DNA of 64,000 bases from Mucilaginibacter flavidus (lineage in GTDB: Bacteria; Bacteroidota; Bacteroidia; Sphingobacteriales; Sphingobacteriaceae): NCBI RefSeq assembly GCF_024055575.1, contig NZ_JAMXOE010000002.1, positions 248,001 through 312,000 of the forward strand, written 5' to 3'. Shown one piece after another: positions 1-9,386 of this stretch (the first letter of the stretch is position 1; the number at the start of each line of letters is the position of its first letter). Under the pieces are notes generated by a model. The model had not been told where the DNA came from. It ran no database searches and saw nothing but the letters and a program-made list of their open reading frames with translations. A program made the translations under genes and the position numbers.

Positions 1-2
1 GG

Positions 3-1430
3 AACACGGCATCGGTATACTGGGTTTACAATGCAATTAAAAAGGATGCCGGGTTTGCTGCGTTGCCGGTGTCGTTTATCCCCTACTCTTTGGGGCCGTT
101 GTTAATGGCATTTGCCGTATGGCTTTATTACCGGTTACGGGTGGTGAGCAGCCGGGGCATTGCGCTTACAGCGTTGGTTTGCTTTTGGGTTGCTTACGAA
201 TATCTCAACCAAACCTGGGCCCTGGCCTTCCCGTGGATGACACTGGGAAATGGCTTTGCAGTATCGCATCAAATGGTGCAATGGTATGAATACACAGGGG
301 TATATGGTGGCACCATTTGGATATTGGCATTAAACGTACTGCTGTTTTTAATTTACATAGGATTGAAAGAGGCGGCGGATAAAAAGTTAAAGCTGCGATT
401 GATTTCGGCTTTTGTTGTATTGCTTGTTGTTCCGGTAAGCGTCTCGCTTTACCGCTATTACAGCTACCATGAACAGGTAAATCCTTCGAACGTTGTGGTG
501 GTGCAGCCGAATATCGATCCGTATGCTAAAGAAAGCACTATGCCGGCTATGCAACAATTAGGCATATTAACTCACCTGTCCGATTCCATAGGCCAGCCCA
601 ACACCGAGTTTTTCATATGGCCCGAAACCGCCATAGTCGACCCGTTTAATGAGGACGCCATACGCAGCAATGGTTACTTTTTAAGTGCACAGCGTTTTTT
701 AAATAAATTCAAAAACGGCAACCTTATTACCGGCGCCGAAACCTTTAAACTGTATAATAAACCAATTACCGGGAATGAAAATTATGACGAGCAATCGCAC
801 CAGTATTATCAAAACTTTAACTCGGCAGTAAATATCGAAAACTCGGCAAAGGTGCAGTTTTATCACAAATCAAAGCTGGTTCCCGGAGTCGAGGCGATGC
901 CATTTGGCGATGCATTATCCTTCATGAAGCCAGTATTTGCGCAACTGGGCGGTGCAACAGGTAGCTACGGACGGCAGGATGAACCCTCTGTATTTTATTC
1001 GCAAAGCGGCATAGGCGTGGCTCCCGCTGTTTGTTTTGATTCAATTTGGGGAGAATGGATTGGCACCTCAGTACACAAAGGCGCCCAGTTTATTGCCATC
1101 ATCACCAACGACGGCTGGTGGGAAAACACCACCGGTAAGGATCAACACCTTGATTACGCCAAGCTTCGGGCCATTGAAACGCGCCGTTGGGTATGCCGCT
1201 CGGCCAATACAGGTATCTCCGCTTTCATTAACCAGCGCGGCGATCTGGTGCAACACACCCAATGGTGGACCAGGACCGCCATCAAACAAAACATCAACCT
1301 AAATTCCGATCTTACTTTCTATGTACTGTACGGCGATTATTTAGCGGAACTGGGAAGTATTTTGGCTGGATTGGGAATTGTATTTATTGTGGTAAAAAGG
1401 TTTACCCGGAAACATCCAACCAACGCCTAA
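3..1430 (+). CDS. lnt: Apolipoprotein N-acyltransferase, 5' end outside window
   Basis: Transfers an acyl chain from phospholipid to the N-terminal cysteine of lipoproteins at the inner membrane, the last step of lipoprotein maturation. The frame is open from base 3, so the true start lies upstream. The visible part has several hydrophobic segments, then a periplasmic nitrilase-like domain with the expected catalytic set: Glu in WPETA, Lys in SKLVPGVE and Cys in APAVCFDS, and a final hydrophobic segment before a basic tail. About 475 codons are visible; full-length family members have roughly 500-550, so only the N-terminal membrane part is missing. It converges on the hut operon across a strong hairpin. 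Confidence 0.93.
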   Translation, partial: NTASVYWVYNAIKKDAGFAALPVSFIPYSLGPLLMAFAVWLYYRLRVVSSRGIALTALVCFWVAYEYLNQTWALAFPWMTLGNGFAVSHQMVQWYEYTGVYGGTIWILALNVLLFLIYIGLKEAADKKLKLRLISAFVVLLVVPVSVSLYRYYSYHEQVNPSNVVVVQPNIDPYAKESTMPAMQQLGILTHLSDSIGQPNTEFFIWPETAIVDPFNEDAIRSNGYFLSAQRFLNKFKNGNLITGAETFKLYNKPITGNENYDEQSHQYYQNFNSAVNIENSAKVQFYHKSKLVPGVEAMPFGDALSFMKPVFAQLGGATGSYGRQDEPSVFYSQSGIGVAPAVCFDSIWGEWIGTSVHKGAQFIAIITNDGWWENTTGKDQHLDYAKLRAIETRRWVCRSANTGISAFINQRGDLVQHTQWWTRTAIKQNINLNSDLTFYVLYGDYLAELGSILAGLGIVFIVVKRFTRKHPTNA

Positions 1431-1445
1431 CGACGGGTTAATTAG

Positions 1446-1481
1446 GCTGTCCCTGCTTTATTACGATAAAATAGGGACAGC
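1446..1481. terminator. Hairpin between convergent lnt and ftcD
   Basis: A perfect 9-bp stem (GCTGTCCCT at 1446-1454 with AGGGACAGC at 1473-1481) encloses an 18-base A/T-rich loop. It lies between the stop codons of two convergent genes, where a bidirectional terminator is expected. There is no long T tract, so termination strength is inferred. Confidence 0.55.
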
Positions 1482-1488
1482 GTATTTA

Positions 1489-3174
1489 TTAAACTATTTT
1501 ACTATTAACTATTGCAATAATCTCTCCCTCCAGTTTCATCGCTTTCTGTTCAACCTCGTTACCATTAGTGATAACCTCGTTTACAAACGCTTTGTCCTTA
1601 TATCCCGAGGCATTTATCTTCACATTCATAAATGCACCGATAACTGCGCTACGGGCGCAAAGGGCGGCTACCCCTGCATCGGTAACCGAATTTGGATTGC
1701 CTGTTTCGGCCATGGCTTTGATTACTGATAAGCTACCGTATGCCGCCTGCATTACTTTAAACGGTATCTCAATGGCGTAACGGGTGGCATCCTGTATGGC
1801 TTTATCGCGTGCAGCTTTTTCTTCGTCGTTCCCTTTTGGTAAACCGAAGGCCTCCATTATTTTATTGAAAGCGGCTGTATCTTCATCAACCAGGCGCACC
1901 AGCTCATCTTTGTATTGCTGCCCTTTTTCGGCCCAGTTGCTGAATTCTTCCCAACGGTCGTCCCAGCCTTTTTTATGCGATGACAGGTTAGCCACCATGG
2001 TCGCGAGGGCTGCTCCCAATGCACCCATGTAAGCAGATATTGACCCACCACCCGGAGCCGGACTTTCGCTCGCCGTTTCGTCGGCAAAATCGATCAATGT
2101 CATCGATGCCAGTTTGGATGATGTCTTATCTTTAAGTAAATATTCAATAATTCTTTCCTCCGGGATGAAAGGTGACAGTTCCGACAGCCCCATCGACTTA
2201 ATTGCAATTTTCACCAGCTCTTTCTCACTCACCCCAACCGAACGCTGCTGCTTAAGCAGGAAATATTTCCCGGCATCGAGCATTGCCTTTAATGGAACCA
2301 GTCCTACTAATTCACTGCCGGTTACCCGCATACCGCGTTCAGCAGCTTTGGTACACACTTCGTCGAATGCTTTGTGCAACGGGGTAACCTCGATGTTGGT
2401 AAGGTTCATGGAAATTTGGGCGATGCCATACTCCTCGATGTACCAGCCAATAGCCTTGACCGACTTTAATGAACCGGGAATTGATTTCGGCTTGCCGTTT
2501 TCGTCGTTGATTATTTTGCCATTTATCGGGTCGCCTTCACGCATTACACGGCCAGCCTCGCGCACGTCAAAGGCGATGGAGTTTGCCCTGCGGGTGCTTG
2601 TAGTATTCAAATTTACATTGTAGGCAATCAAAAAATCGCGTGCGCCGATAACCGTTGCCCCGCGTTTGGCATCCAATTCCTGCGGACCGAAATCCGGTTT
2701 CCATTCGGGCAGCTTTATCTTTTTAAAAAATCCCTCATACTCGCCTGCCCGGATCACCGAAAGGTTATTCCGCTTTTTATCAGCCTGCGCATATTCATAC
2801 AAGTAGGCGGGGATTCCTAACTCCTCACCAACACGTTTAGCCAATTGCTTTGCATATTCCGCAGTTTCTTCCATGCTGATATTGGCAATTGGTATCAGCG
2901 GACAAACATCAGTAGCGCCCATACGGGGGTGTTCGCCTTTGTGTTTGCTCATATCAATCAACTCACCGGCTTTTTTTATCGCCAAAAAAGCAGCGTCGAT
3001 AACCCGACCGGGCTCACCAACAAAAGTAACTACGGTACGATTGGTAGCTTTACCCGGGTCGACATTCAACAGCCGTACACCCTCGACAGATTCAACTTCG
3101 TCAGTAATCTGTTTGATAATATCAAGGTTTACACCTTCGGAGAAATTTGGAACGCATTCGATTAATTTTGTCAT
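1489..3174 (-). CDS. ftcD: Bifunctional glutamate formimidoyltransferase / formimidoyl-THF cyclodeaminase
   Basis: Final enzyme of this histidine-degradation route. It moves the formimino group of N-formimino-glutamate to tetrahydrofolate, giving glutamate, then deaminates the product to 5,10-methenyl-THF. Residues 1 to about 325 form the transferase part; His82 in HKGEHPRMG corresponds to the catalytic histidine of the mammalian enzyme. Residues from about 357 form the cyclodeaminase, opening with a proline/glycine-rich SPAPGGGS turn. At 561 aa it matches the fused form. It is the last gene of the hut operon and replaces the hutG/hutF routes. The start codon sits inside a 7-base tandem repeat (3170-3197) that offers other nearby ATG/TTG triplets, but the protein alignment supports 3174. 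Confidence 0.95.
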   Translation of the reverse strand: MTKLIECVPNFSEGVNLDIIKQITDEVESVEGVRLLNVDPGKATNRTVVTFVGEPGRVIDAAFLAIKKAGELIDMSKHKGEHPRMGATDVCPLIPIANISMEETAEYAKQLAKRVGEELGIPAYLYEYAQADKKRNNLSVIRAGEYEGFFKKIKLPEWKPDFGPQELDAKRGATVIGARDFLIAYNVNLNTTSTRRANSIAFDVREAGRVMREGDPINGKIINDENGKPKSIPGSLKSVKAIGWYIEEYGIAQISMNLTNIEVTPLHKAFDEVCTKAAERGMRVTGSELVGLVPLKAMLDAGKYFLLKQQRSVGVSEKELVKIAIKSMGLSELSPFIPEERIIEYLLKDKTSSKLASMTLIDFADETASESPAPGGGSISAYMGALGAALATMVANLSSHKKGWDDRWEEFSNWAEKGQQYKDELVRLVDEDTAAFNKIMEAFGLPKGNDEEKAARDKAIQDATRYAIEIPFKVMQAAYGSLSVIKAMAETGNPNSVTDAGVAALCARSAVIGAFMNVKINASGYKDKAFVNEVITNGNEVEQKAMKLEGEIIAIVNSKIV

Positions 3175-3197
3175 TGGTCAATTGTCATTAGTCATTG
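3170..3197. repeat. Heptad array at the ftcD start codon
   Basis: Four consecutive 7-base units on the plus strand, GTCATTG, GTCAATT, GTCATTA and GTCATTG. Read on the minus strand, most units carry ATGAC or TTGAC, and the last one supplies the ftcD ATG. Because 7 is not a multiple of 3, successive units put start-like codons in different frames. Confidence 0.75.
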
Positions 3198-3213
3198 AAA
3201 TGGTTAAATCAAT

Positions 3214-3543
3214 TTATTGTTGTAGGGCATTCATAATAATGGCGAGCGAGATAAGTAAAGCCATTAATATGGCAGAAACACCAACCACTTTTGTCACATA
3301 ATATTGCCTTTTACTTTGATATAGTCTTTTAATCCGCTCATAATTATACTTGGTGTACGCCTGGTAATATTTATCGAGGATGAATGTTTTCTTCAGGGAC
3401 TTTAAATAGTCCTTTTGGGCGTATTTTAAATAAGACCTCATAAATGCATTTGTCCGAAACGTTGCAAAATAGCCAACTGTAAACAGAAGAATAATTGATA
3501 TTACTCCTCCGACATTTTGAATCCACACCGCAAAATTGTTCAT
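3214..3543 (-). CDS. Small two-helix membrane protein in the hut operon
   Basis: I do not recognise a family. The 109 aa have a hydrophobic segment at about residues 12-32, a basic, tyrosine-rich middle (about 38-82) and a second hydrophobic segment at about 86-106, suggesting two membrane passes with a cytoplasmic loop. It begins 7 bases after the hutI stop codon and lies upstream of ftcD on the same strand, so it is probably co-transcribed with histidine degradation. A transport or accessory role would be a guess. Confidence 0.7.
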   Translation of the reverse strand: MNNFAVWIQNVGGVISIILLFTVGYFATFRTNAFMRSYLKYAQKDYLKSLKKTFILDKYYQAYTKYNYERIKRLYQSKRQYYVTKVVGVSAILMALLISLAIIMNALQQ

Positions 3544-3550
3544 AACATAA

Positions 3551-4765
3551 TCATTTAATCAAATTCATCAGCGGTTTAAGTTTGCCTTGTTGATACAATA
3601 TTTCCCGGTAATCATTAACCGGGTAAGCCTGTATATCAGCCCGCATGCCGGTGGCTAACGTTCCGCGGTTGGTTAAATTTAAAGCTTTTGCCGCGCGATA
3701 AGTCAAACCTGCAAATACTTCGGCAGTGTTCAGTTTTTCGGCAGCGCTCATCACGGCCGCTTGCATCAGCAAATCGCCCATTGGGGCCGAGCCGGGGTTC
3801 CAGTCGCTGGCAATGGCAAGGCAGGCGCCGGCATCCAAGAATTTACGTGCGGGTGCATATTGCATTCCCAAACCCAGCGATGCACCGGGTAAAGTTACTG
3901 CAACAGTATTCGATGCTGCCAGCAGTTTTATTTCGTTATCCCCGCTGGCTTCCAGGTGGTCGGCAGATACTGCGCCAACATTTACCGCAACCTTGCTGCC
4001 GCTAATGGTAAACTGGTCGGCGTGTACGGTTATGTCAAAGCCCATTCGTTTAGCTTTGTTTAGGTAGATGGTTGCATTATCATCATTGAAAGCGCTTTCC
4101 TCAATAAAAATATCAACACGTTTTCCCAGGTTTTCTTTTTTGATAATGGGCAGCAAATCGTTTAATACATGCTGCAAATATTCGGTTTGGCTGCCGGAAA
4201 AATCTTTAGGTACCATATGTGCAGCCAGGCAGGTGGCCACAATGCTTGCTTTTGTTTGGGTTGATGCCGCTTTAATAGCACGCAGTTGTTTCAACTCTTG
4301 TTCAACAGATAATCCATACCCGCTTTTTACTTCGATGGTGGTAACACCCTCGGCTAGGTGGCGCTCAATCCTTTTTAATAATGATTCGGTTAACGTTGCC
4401 TCATCCGCTGCGCGGGTTTGTGTTACCGAATCCCAAATGCCGCCGCCTGCTTTGGCAATCTCCAAATAGGTTTTGCCCTGTATGCGCATGGCGTAGTCCT
4501 TTGCCCTGCTGCCTGCAAAACAAATATGCGTGTGGCAATCCACGAAGCCGGGTAACAGCACTGCCTGGGTTTCGATCTCATTTATTTGTGCCGATGGGTT
4601 GTTTTTGCGTAAAGTTTCAAAATCTCCAACGGATAATATCACCCCATCTTCAATCAATATCCCGCCTCCTGTTATAACCTGTAGTTGGTCATCCGTTAAC
4701 GCGCCTTTTAGCGACATCCCCGTTAAAGGCAGTATTTGGGTGAATGGACCGTGGAGTGTTTTCAT
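3551..4765 (-). CDS. hutI: Imidazolonepropionase
   Basis: Hydrolyses 4-imidazolone-5-propionate to N-formimino-L-glutamate, third step of histidine degradation, in the cytosol. It belongs to the metal-dependent amidohydrolase superfamily: DCHTH (His78 and His80) near the end of the first strand, the HADQF metal histidine in the middle and SDWNPGSAP near residue 320 with the catalytic/metal Asp. Length 404 aa fits the family. It follows hutU but is separated from it by a ~156-bp MITE-like repeat, which would form part of the operon transcript. Confidence 0.95.
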   Translation of the reverse strand: MKTLHGPFTQILPLTGMSLKGALTDDQLQVITGGGILIEDGVILSVGDFETLRKNNPSAQINEIETQAVLLPGFVDCHTHICFAGSRAKDYAMRIQGKTYLEIAKAGGGIWDSVTQTRAADEATLTESLLKRIERHLAEGVTTIEVKSGYGLSVEQELKQLRAIKAASTQTKASIVATCLAAHMVPKDFSGSQTEYLQHVLNDLLPIIKKENLGKRVDIFIEESAFNDDNATIYLNKAKRMGFDITVHADQFTISGSKVAVNVGAVSADHLEASGDNEIKLLAASNTVAVTLPGASLGLGMQYAPARKFLDAGACLAIASDWNPGSAPMGDLLMQAAVMSAAEKLNTAEVFAGLTYRAAKALNLTNRGTLATGMRADIQAYPVNDYREILYQQGKLKPLMNLIK

Positions 4766-4791
4766 TTATTTTATACTAAATTTCTACATAT

Positions 4792-4947
4792 CGTCATTGC
4801 GAGGAACGATCCGCCAACTGGCGGACTGCACATGCTAATCAAAGTACAAAAAACTTTGTGGTGACCAAAAAGCGGCTTCAAGGTCACTATAATATTCAGG
4901 TTCCGTGAATGTCCTGCGTAGAGGTTGATTCGTTCCTCGCAATGACG
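4792..4947 (-). repeat. MITE-like palindromic element R1, copy 1 (between hutU and hutI)
   Basis: Bounded by perfect 17-bp inverted ends (CGTCATTGCGAGGAACG at 4792-4808 and its complement at 4931-4947). The inside is not palindromic but is shared, in reverse orientation, with the copies at 34760-34906 and 56347-56493: the words AACCTCTAC, GGACATTCA and GGTCACCACAA recur in the same order. No coding capacity. It looks like a non-autonomous mobile repeat of the REP/MITE type; no matching transposase is in the window. Confidence 0.85.
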
Positions 4948-4976
4948 CGTGGGGAAGCGACTTTTCGGACTTCCTC

Positions 4977-6650
4977 CTACCACACCTTCAAATCAAACCT
5001 TTCCGCCCATTCCTTCGCCTTATCGTAACCTGCGTCGGCATGACGAAAAACACCAATGGCAGGGTCATTATACAATACCCGGCTCAAGCACGTTGCTGCC
5101 CTGTCCGTTCCATCGGCCAGTACAACCATGCCCGCGTGCTGCGAGTAACCCATGCCTACGCCACCACCATGATGAAACGACACCCAGGTTGCGCCGCCGG
5201 CTGTATTGGCCATCAGGTTTAACAAAGGCCAGTCCGACACAGCATCTGAGCCATCCTTCATCGATTCTGTTTCGCGGTTTGGTGAGGAAACTGAGCCGCA
5301 ATCCAAATGGTCGCGGCCAATTACTATCGGGCCTTTTACTTTGCCGGTTTTTACCAGCTGGTTAAATAAAAGGCCTGCTTTTTCCCTGTCGCCCATGCCC
5401 AGCCAGCAAATGCGTGCAGGTAAGCCCTGGAAGGAGATTTTTTCTTTTGCATTGGTCAACCATTTTGCCAGCGGTTTATCATCCGGGAAAAGCTCCATCA
5501 GCGCACGGTCGGTAGTAAAAATATCTTCGGGGTCACCGGAAAGGGCCACCCACCTGAACGGTCCTTTACCTTCACAAAAAAGCGGACGAATATAAGCCGG
5601 CGTAAAGCCGGGGAAATTAAAGGCATCGCCTTCGCCGCCCTGGCGTGCAAACTCGCGCAGGTTGTTGCCGTAATCAAAGGTGATAGCGCCGCGTTTTTGC
5701 AACTGCAACATCAGGCCAACATGGCGTGCCATGCTGGCTAACGATAGTCGTTTATATTCCACCGGGTCTGTTTTGCGTAAAACTGAAGCCAGCGTTAGTG
5801 AAAGTCCGTTAGGGATATAACCATTCAAAGGGTCATGTGCCGAGGTTTGGTCGGTGAGCATATCGGGGACAAAATTATCCTTCAACAAATGCTCCAGCAT
5901 ATCGCCGGCATCGCTAACCAGGCCGACAGACAGGGTTTCGCCCTTTTTCATCGCATCCTTTACCCAGGTAATAGCTTCCTCGTAGCTATGCGTCATCCTA
6001 TCGATGTACTGGCTGTCCAGGCGTTTTTGTATGCGGGTTTCGTCTACATCCGCACCTAAAAATACAGCACCTGCCATGGTTGCTGCCAATGGCTGAGCGC
6101 CACCCATCCCGCCAAGGCCGGCGCTAACTATCAGCTTGCCTGTTAAATCATTATTAAAATGCTGCCGGCCCGCTTCAACAAATGTTTCGTAAGTACCCTG
6201 CAAAATACCTTGTGTACCAATATAAATCCAGCTGCCGGCAGTCATTTGACCATACATCATCAATCCTTTTGAGCGTAATTCGTTAAAATGCTCCCAGTTG
6301 GCCCAGGCAGGCACCAAATTGCTGTTGGCAATCAGCACACGCGGCGCTTCCGGGTGACTGCGGATTATCCCCACCGGTTTGCCCGATTGTACAAGTAACG
6401 AATGATGTTCGTCCAGTTCAAGCAATAGCTCGATAATTTTACGCAATGCTTCCGGGTTGCGGGCTGCCTGGCCTATGCCACCGTAAACCACCAATTCATC
6501 GGGGTTTTCCGCAACCTGTCCGTCAAGGTTGTTGAGCAGCATGCGCAAAGGCGCTTCGGTTTGCCAGCTTTTAGCATGCAACTGCATGCCGCGCGGTGCT
6601 TTGTACACCGGATGGCTGGCGTAGGTTTTAATAAATTCCGAATTCGTCAT
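4977..6650 (-). CDS. hutU: Urocanate hydratase
   Basis: Converts urocanate to imidazolonepropionate, second step of histidine degradation, with NAD+ used as an electrophile rather than a redox cofactor. The 557-aa protein has the family N-terminus (YKAPRG), the [11 protein letters not shown] segment near residue 56, the glycine-rich NAD site [10 protein letters not shown] at 178-187, and the [15 protein letters not shown] block. Its start overlaps the hutH 3' end by 23 bases, so the two genes are translationally close and surely in one transcript. Confidence 0.97.
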   Translation of the reverse strand: MTNSEFIKTYASHPVYKAPRGMQLHAKSWQTEAPLRMLLNNLDGQVAENPDELVVYGGIGQAARNPEALRKIIELLLELDEHHSLLVQSGKPVGIIRSHPEAPRVLIANSNLVPAWANWEHFNELRSKGLMMYGQMTAGSWIYIGTQGILQGTYETFVEAGRQHFNNDLTGKLIVSAGLGGMGGAQPLAATMAGAVFLGADVDETRIQKRLDSQYIDRMTHSYEEAITWVKDAMKKGETLSVGLVSDAGDMLEHLLKDNFVPDMLTDQTSAHDPLNGYIPNGLSLTLASVLRKTDPVEYKRLSLASMARHVGLMLQLQKRGAITFDYGNNLREFARQGGEGDAFNFPGFTPAYIRPLFCEGKGPFRWVALSGDPEDIFTTDRALMELFPDDKPLAKWLTNAKEKISFQGLPARICWLGMGDREKAGLLFNQLVKTGKVKGPIVIGRDHLDCGSVSSPNRETESMKDGSDAVSDWPLLNLMANTAGGATWVSFHHGGGVGMGYSQHAGMVVLADGTDRAATCLSRVLYNDPAIGVFRHADAGYDKAKEWAERFDLKVW

Positions 6651-8187
6651 CGTTCCAGTTTATATTATTAGCCGTAGCTGTATTGTTAATTGTGGTTAGG
6701 AATGCTCCGTTGGTCACCAGTTGGTGTAAAACATTTATATCGTCGGCAAAAATACGGTCATCGCCAATATGCGGTACGTTTTCACGTACCAGCGCGTGGC
6801 ATGCTTCCACAACCGGCGTTGATTTTAGCGATCGTCTGAAATCCATAGCCTGAGCAGCATACAGCAACTCGATGGCCTGTATGTATTCCAGGTTATCAAT
6901 TACCTGGTGCAGCTTCCTGCTGCTGATAGATCCCATGGAAACATGATCTTCCTGCCCAAGCGAGGTCGGCACGCTGTCGGCACTGGCCGGGAAACAAAGC
7001 GTTTTATTTTCGGTAACCAATGCCGCTGTGGTGTACTGCGGTATCATCAGGCCGGAGTTTAAGCCGGCATTATTGGTTAATAATTTTGGCAATCCGTAGC
7101 GACCTTCGCTCATTAAATAACAGCGGCGGTCGGCAATGTTGCCAAGCTCTGCTGCCGCAACTGTGGTGTAATCAAGCACCATGGCTAAAGGCTGCCCGTG
7201 AAAGTTCCCCCCGCTGATGGTATCGTCAGCATTAAAAACTATAGGATTATCAGTTACGGAGTTTAGCTCTATTTCGGTCAATTCCTTTAAATGCAGCCAG
7301 GCATTGCGCGATGCCCCATGAACCTGCGGCATGCAGCGTAACGAGTAAGGATCCTGCACACGATCACAGTTTGCATGTGAGTTACAGATTTCGGAATCCT
7401 TCAACAATGTCTCCAGTCGTTTGGCAACAAGTTTCGTGCCTTTATAAGGCCTAAGCTGGTGCAACCGCTCGTCAAACGGCCTTGCAGAGCCCATCATCCC
7501 TTCAAGCGACATGGCGCCTATCACATCGGCACGGTTTAAAGCATCGTCCAAACGCTGAACCGCTTTTATGGCAAATGCCAGGATAAACTGGGTGCCGTTT
7601 ATTAATGCCAAACCTTCTTTTGGCCCTAAAATTAGTGATTGCAAACTATGTTTTGCCAGTGCTTTTGCGGCCGGCATGCGTTCGCCGTTTTCGTAAACCT
7701 CGCCAAAGCCAAGTAAGGATAAAAACAAGTGGGCAAGCGGGGCTAAATCACCTGACGCACCAACGGAGCCTTTCTCAGGCACTACCGGTATAATATTGTT
7801 ATCAATATGCCAAATAATACGCTCCAATGTCGCTAACGCGATACCGGAAAATCCCTGCGCCAGAGCCTGTACTTTGGTAATCAGCATCAGTTTGGCAATT
7901 TCCTGCGGAATGGGGTTACCCACCCCCACGCTATGGCTTTTTAGCAAATTGCTTTGCAATAGTGAGGTATCCGCTTCCGAGATACGGGTATCACACAAGG
8001 GACCGAAGCCGGTATTGATACCATAAACCGGGAGCTGTGCGTGCACAATCTTTTCAACCTCGCGCCATGATGCCTGTATTTTTGCAGCTGTATCGCTGTC
8101 AATTACGCCTTTTACTTTTCCGGCTGCAATATCAAGGCAAGTGCCTATGGTTAAATGGCTGCTGCCATAGTTAAAAGTATTATTCAT
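6628..8187 (-). CDS. hutH: Histidine ammonia-lyase
   Basis: Removes ammonia from histidine to give urocanate, the committed step of the pathway. The Ala144-Ser145-Gly146 triad within [11 protein letters not shown] is the one that cyclises to the MIO electrophile; YGINTGFG near residue 55 and the downstream NSVTDNP and FHGQP segments are also family signatures. Length 519 aa fits. The gene overlaps the upstream marR by 8 bases and the downstream hutU by 23, forming a tightly packed operon. Confidence 0.97.
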   Translation of the reverse strand: MNNTFNYGSSHLTIGTCLDIAAGKVKGVIDSDTAAKIQASWREVEKIVHAQLPVYGINTGFGPLCDTRISEADTSLLQSNLLKSHSVGVGNPIPQEIAKLMLITKVQALAQGFSGIALATLERIIWHIDNNIIPVVPEKGSVGASGDLAPLAHLFLSLLGFGEVYENGERMPAAKALAKHSLQSLILGPKEGLALINGTQFILAFAIKAVQRLDDALNRADVIGAMSLEGMMGSARPFDERLHQLRPYKGTKLVAKRLETLLKDSEICNSHANCDRVQDPYSLRCMPQVHGASRNAWLHLKELTEIELNSVTDNPIVFNADDTISGGNFHGQPLAMVLDYTTVAAAELGNIADRRCYLMSEGRYGLPKLLTNNAGLNSGLMIPQYTTAALVTENKTLCFPASADSVPTSLGQEDHVSMGSISSRKLHQVIDNLEYIQAIELLYAAQAMDFRRSLKSTPVVEACHALVRENVPHIGDDRIFADDINVLHQLVTNGAFLTTINNTATANNINWNDDEFGIY

Positions 8188-8683
8188 TGGCTCTGGCTTT
8201 TATATTCAGTTTATCGCTTATCCTGTCGGACAGGTTTACGTTTTTAAATGCGTTTTCCAGCGCGCCGATGCTTGGTAATAAATGCTTACACGCAGGGTCG
8301 TTGTTAATCACATCTTCCATAGTTAATAGTATGGCATCCCAAACTGGCAGTATCTGCGCAAGTAAAGTTCGGCCACTATCGGTTAGCTGCACCATTTGCC
8401 GCCTGCCGTCGTCGGCACTGGTGACGCTGGTAACCAGTTTCCTGTTTTTTAAATTTGTTATCAGCTGGCTTGCGGCCGGGTGCGACACTTCAGTTTGTTC
8501 ACTCAATTCTTTTATCGAAAGCGATTCGTTCTTCGACAATAAATAGAAAACCGGGAACCAGCTGGCATCAAAATCAATCCCCTCATTTTTGTAAGCCCGG
8601 TTGATTTCGGCCAGGAAACCTTCGCTTAAGCGGCGTAACCTGCTGCCCAAAACCAGGTAACCAAGACTTTGATATAAATTCAT
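8180..8683 (-). CDS. MarR-family regulator, first gene of the hut operon
   Basis: The 167-aa protein has a winged-helix fold of the MarR type: LSIKELSEQTEVSHPAASQLITN as helix-turn-helix (about 55-80) and a DDGRRQMVQLT wing. Its stop region overlaps the hutH start by 8 bases, so it is the first gene of the histidine operon and its probable local regulator. A perfect inverted repeat overlaps the 5' leader of this gene, consistent with autorepression of the whole operon. The ligand (histidine or urocanate) is a guess; classic hut operons use HutC (GntR) or HutP instead. Confidence 0.9.
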   Translation of the reverse strand: MNLYQSLGYLVLGSRLRRLSEGFLAEINRAYKNEGIDFDASWFPVFYLLSKNESLSIKELSEQTEVSHPAASQLITNLKNRKLVTSVTSADDGRRQMVQLTDSGRTLLAQILPVWDAILLTMEDVINNDPACKHLLPSIGALENAFKNVNLSDRISDKLNIKARANE

Positions 8684-8689
8684 GGTGCA

Positions 8690-8713
8690 ATTTATATAAG
8701 TGCTTATATAAAT
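8690..8713. promoter_or_regulatory. Perfect 11-bp inverted repeat, probable MarR operator of the hut operon
   Basis: ATTTATATAAG and its exact complement flank a 2-base spacer, so 24 bases are dyad-symmetric. The centre is about 18 bases upstream of the marR ATG, in the position of the promoter/leader. MarR dimers bind palindromes of this size, often over their own promoter. Protein-site pairing is inferred from position. Confidence 0.65.
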
Positions 8714-8803
8714 GCAAGAAAAACTGAAATTTTAACTAAGATTTTTTGGATTGATTGGATTTTAGGATTTTGAATGGTGGAAAGAAAAATAGGATTGATG
8801 GAT

Positions 8804-9358
8804 TTATCCGGCGAACGTTGGAATGTATCGCTCCTTTATCAGGTTAATGTGGTGCTGTTCGTGCCCGGCTATGTGATAGGCAAGGGCTCGTACGCTGGCA
8901 TTATTGGCAGTGCCTGTGCCTTTGCCAATCCGCATAAACGAATCTTCGGGCAAGCCGTTGAAAAGTACAATGGTTGATTTGCGCACCAATTCATATTCTT
9001 CAAAAATATTATCCAGATCGCGCTCATCGGCTTTTGAGTAAATGGCGTAGCTGTCCTGGTCGAAACCGATAAGGTTATTTTGCTCGTTACGGGCAAAGCG
9101 CAGGGCGCGGTAAGCAAATATCCGCTCATCGTCAACAATATGTACCAGCGTTTCCTTAATACTCCATTTGCCCTCAGCATAACGATGGTAAAGCATTTTC
9201 TCCGGCAGGCTGTATATTAACTCTTTTGCCGCGACGAAATTATCCCATAAATGTTGTAAAACCAGTCCGTCATTCGGGATTAGCTTCATATACATTATGG
9301 CGTACGGCGGAAATTCGCCATCCAGCGGCTTGGGTATCTGGCGTAATTTTTGAAACAT
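8804..9358 (-). CDS. DinB-family putative metalloenzyme
   Basis: A 184-aa four-helix-bundle protein of the DinB/YfiT type. Histidines expected to bind a divalent metal are visible in ETLVHIVDDE (about residue 74) and in AGHEQHH near the C-terminus (about 170). KWSIKE before the first histidine is a common DinB_2 signature. Members include thiol transferases and many of unknown function. It starts 28 bases after the HxlR gene on the same strand and is likely co-expressed with it. Confidence 0.85.
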   Translation of the reverse strand: MFQKLRQIPKPLDGEFPPYAIMYMKLIPNDGLVLQHLWDNFVAAKELIYSLPEKMLYHRYAEGKWSIKETLVHIVDDERIFAYRALRFARNEQNNLIGFDQDSYAIYSKADERDLDNIFEEYELVRKSTIVLFNGLPEDSFMRIGKGTGTANNASVRALAYHIAGHEQHHINLIKERYIPTFAG

Positions 9359-9386
9359 AATCAGAATAGAAAAATGTAAACCAAAA

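Noticed and set aside
2114..2623. 169-codon plus-strand frame antisense to ftcD
   Set aside because: Shadow of a strongly conserved coding sequence; serine/leucine-rich composition typical of antisense frames.
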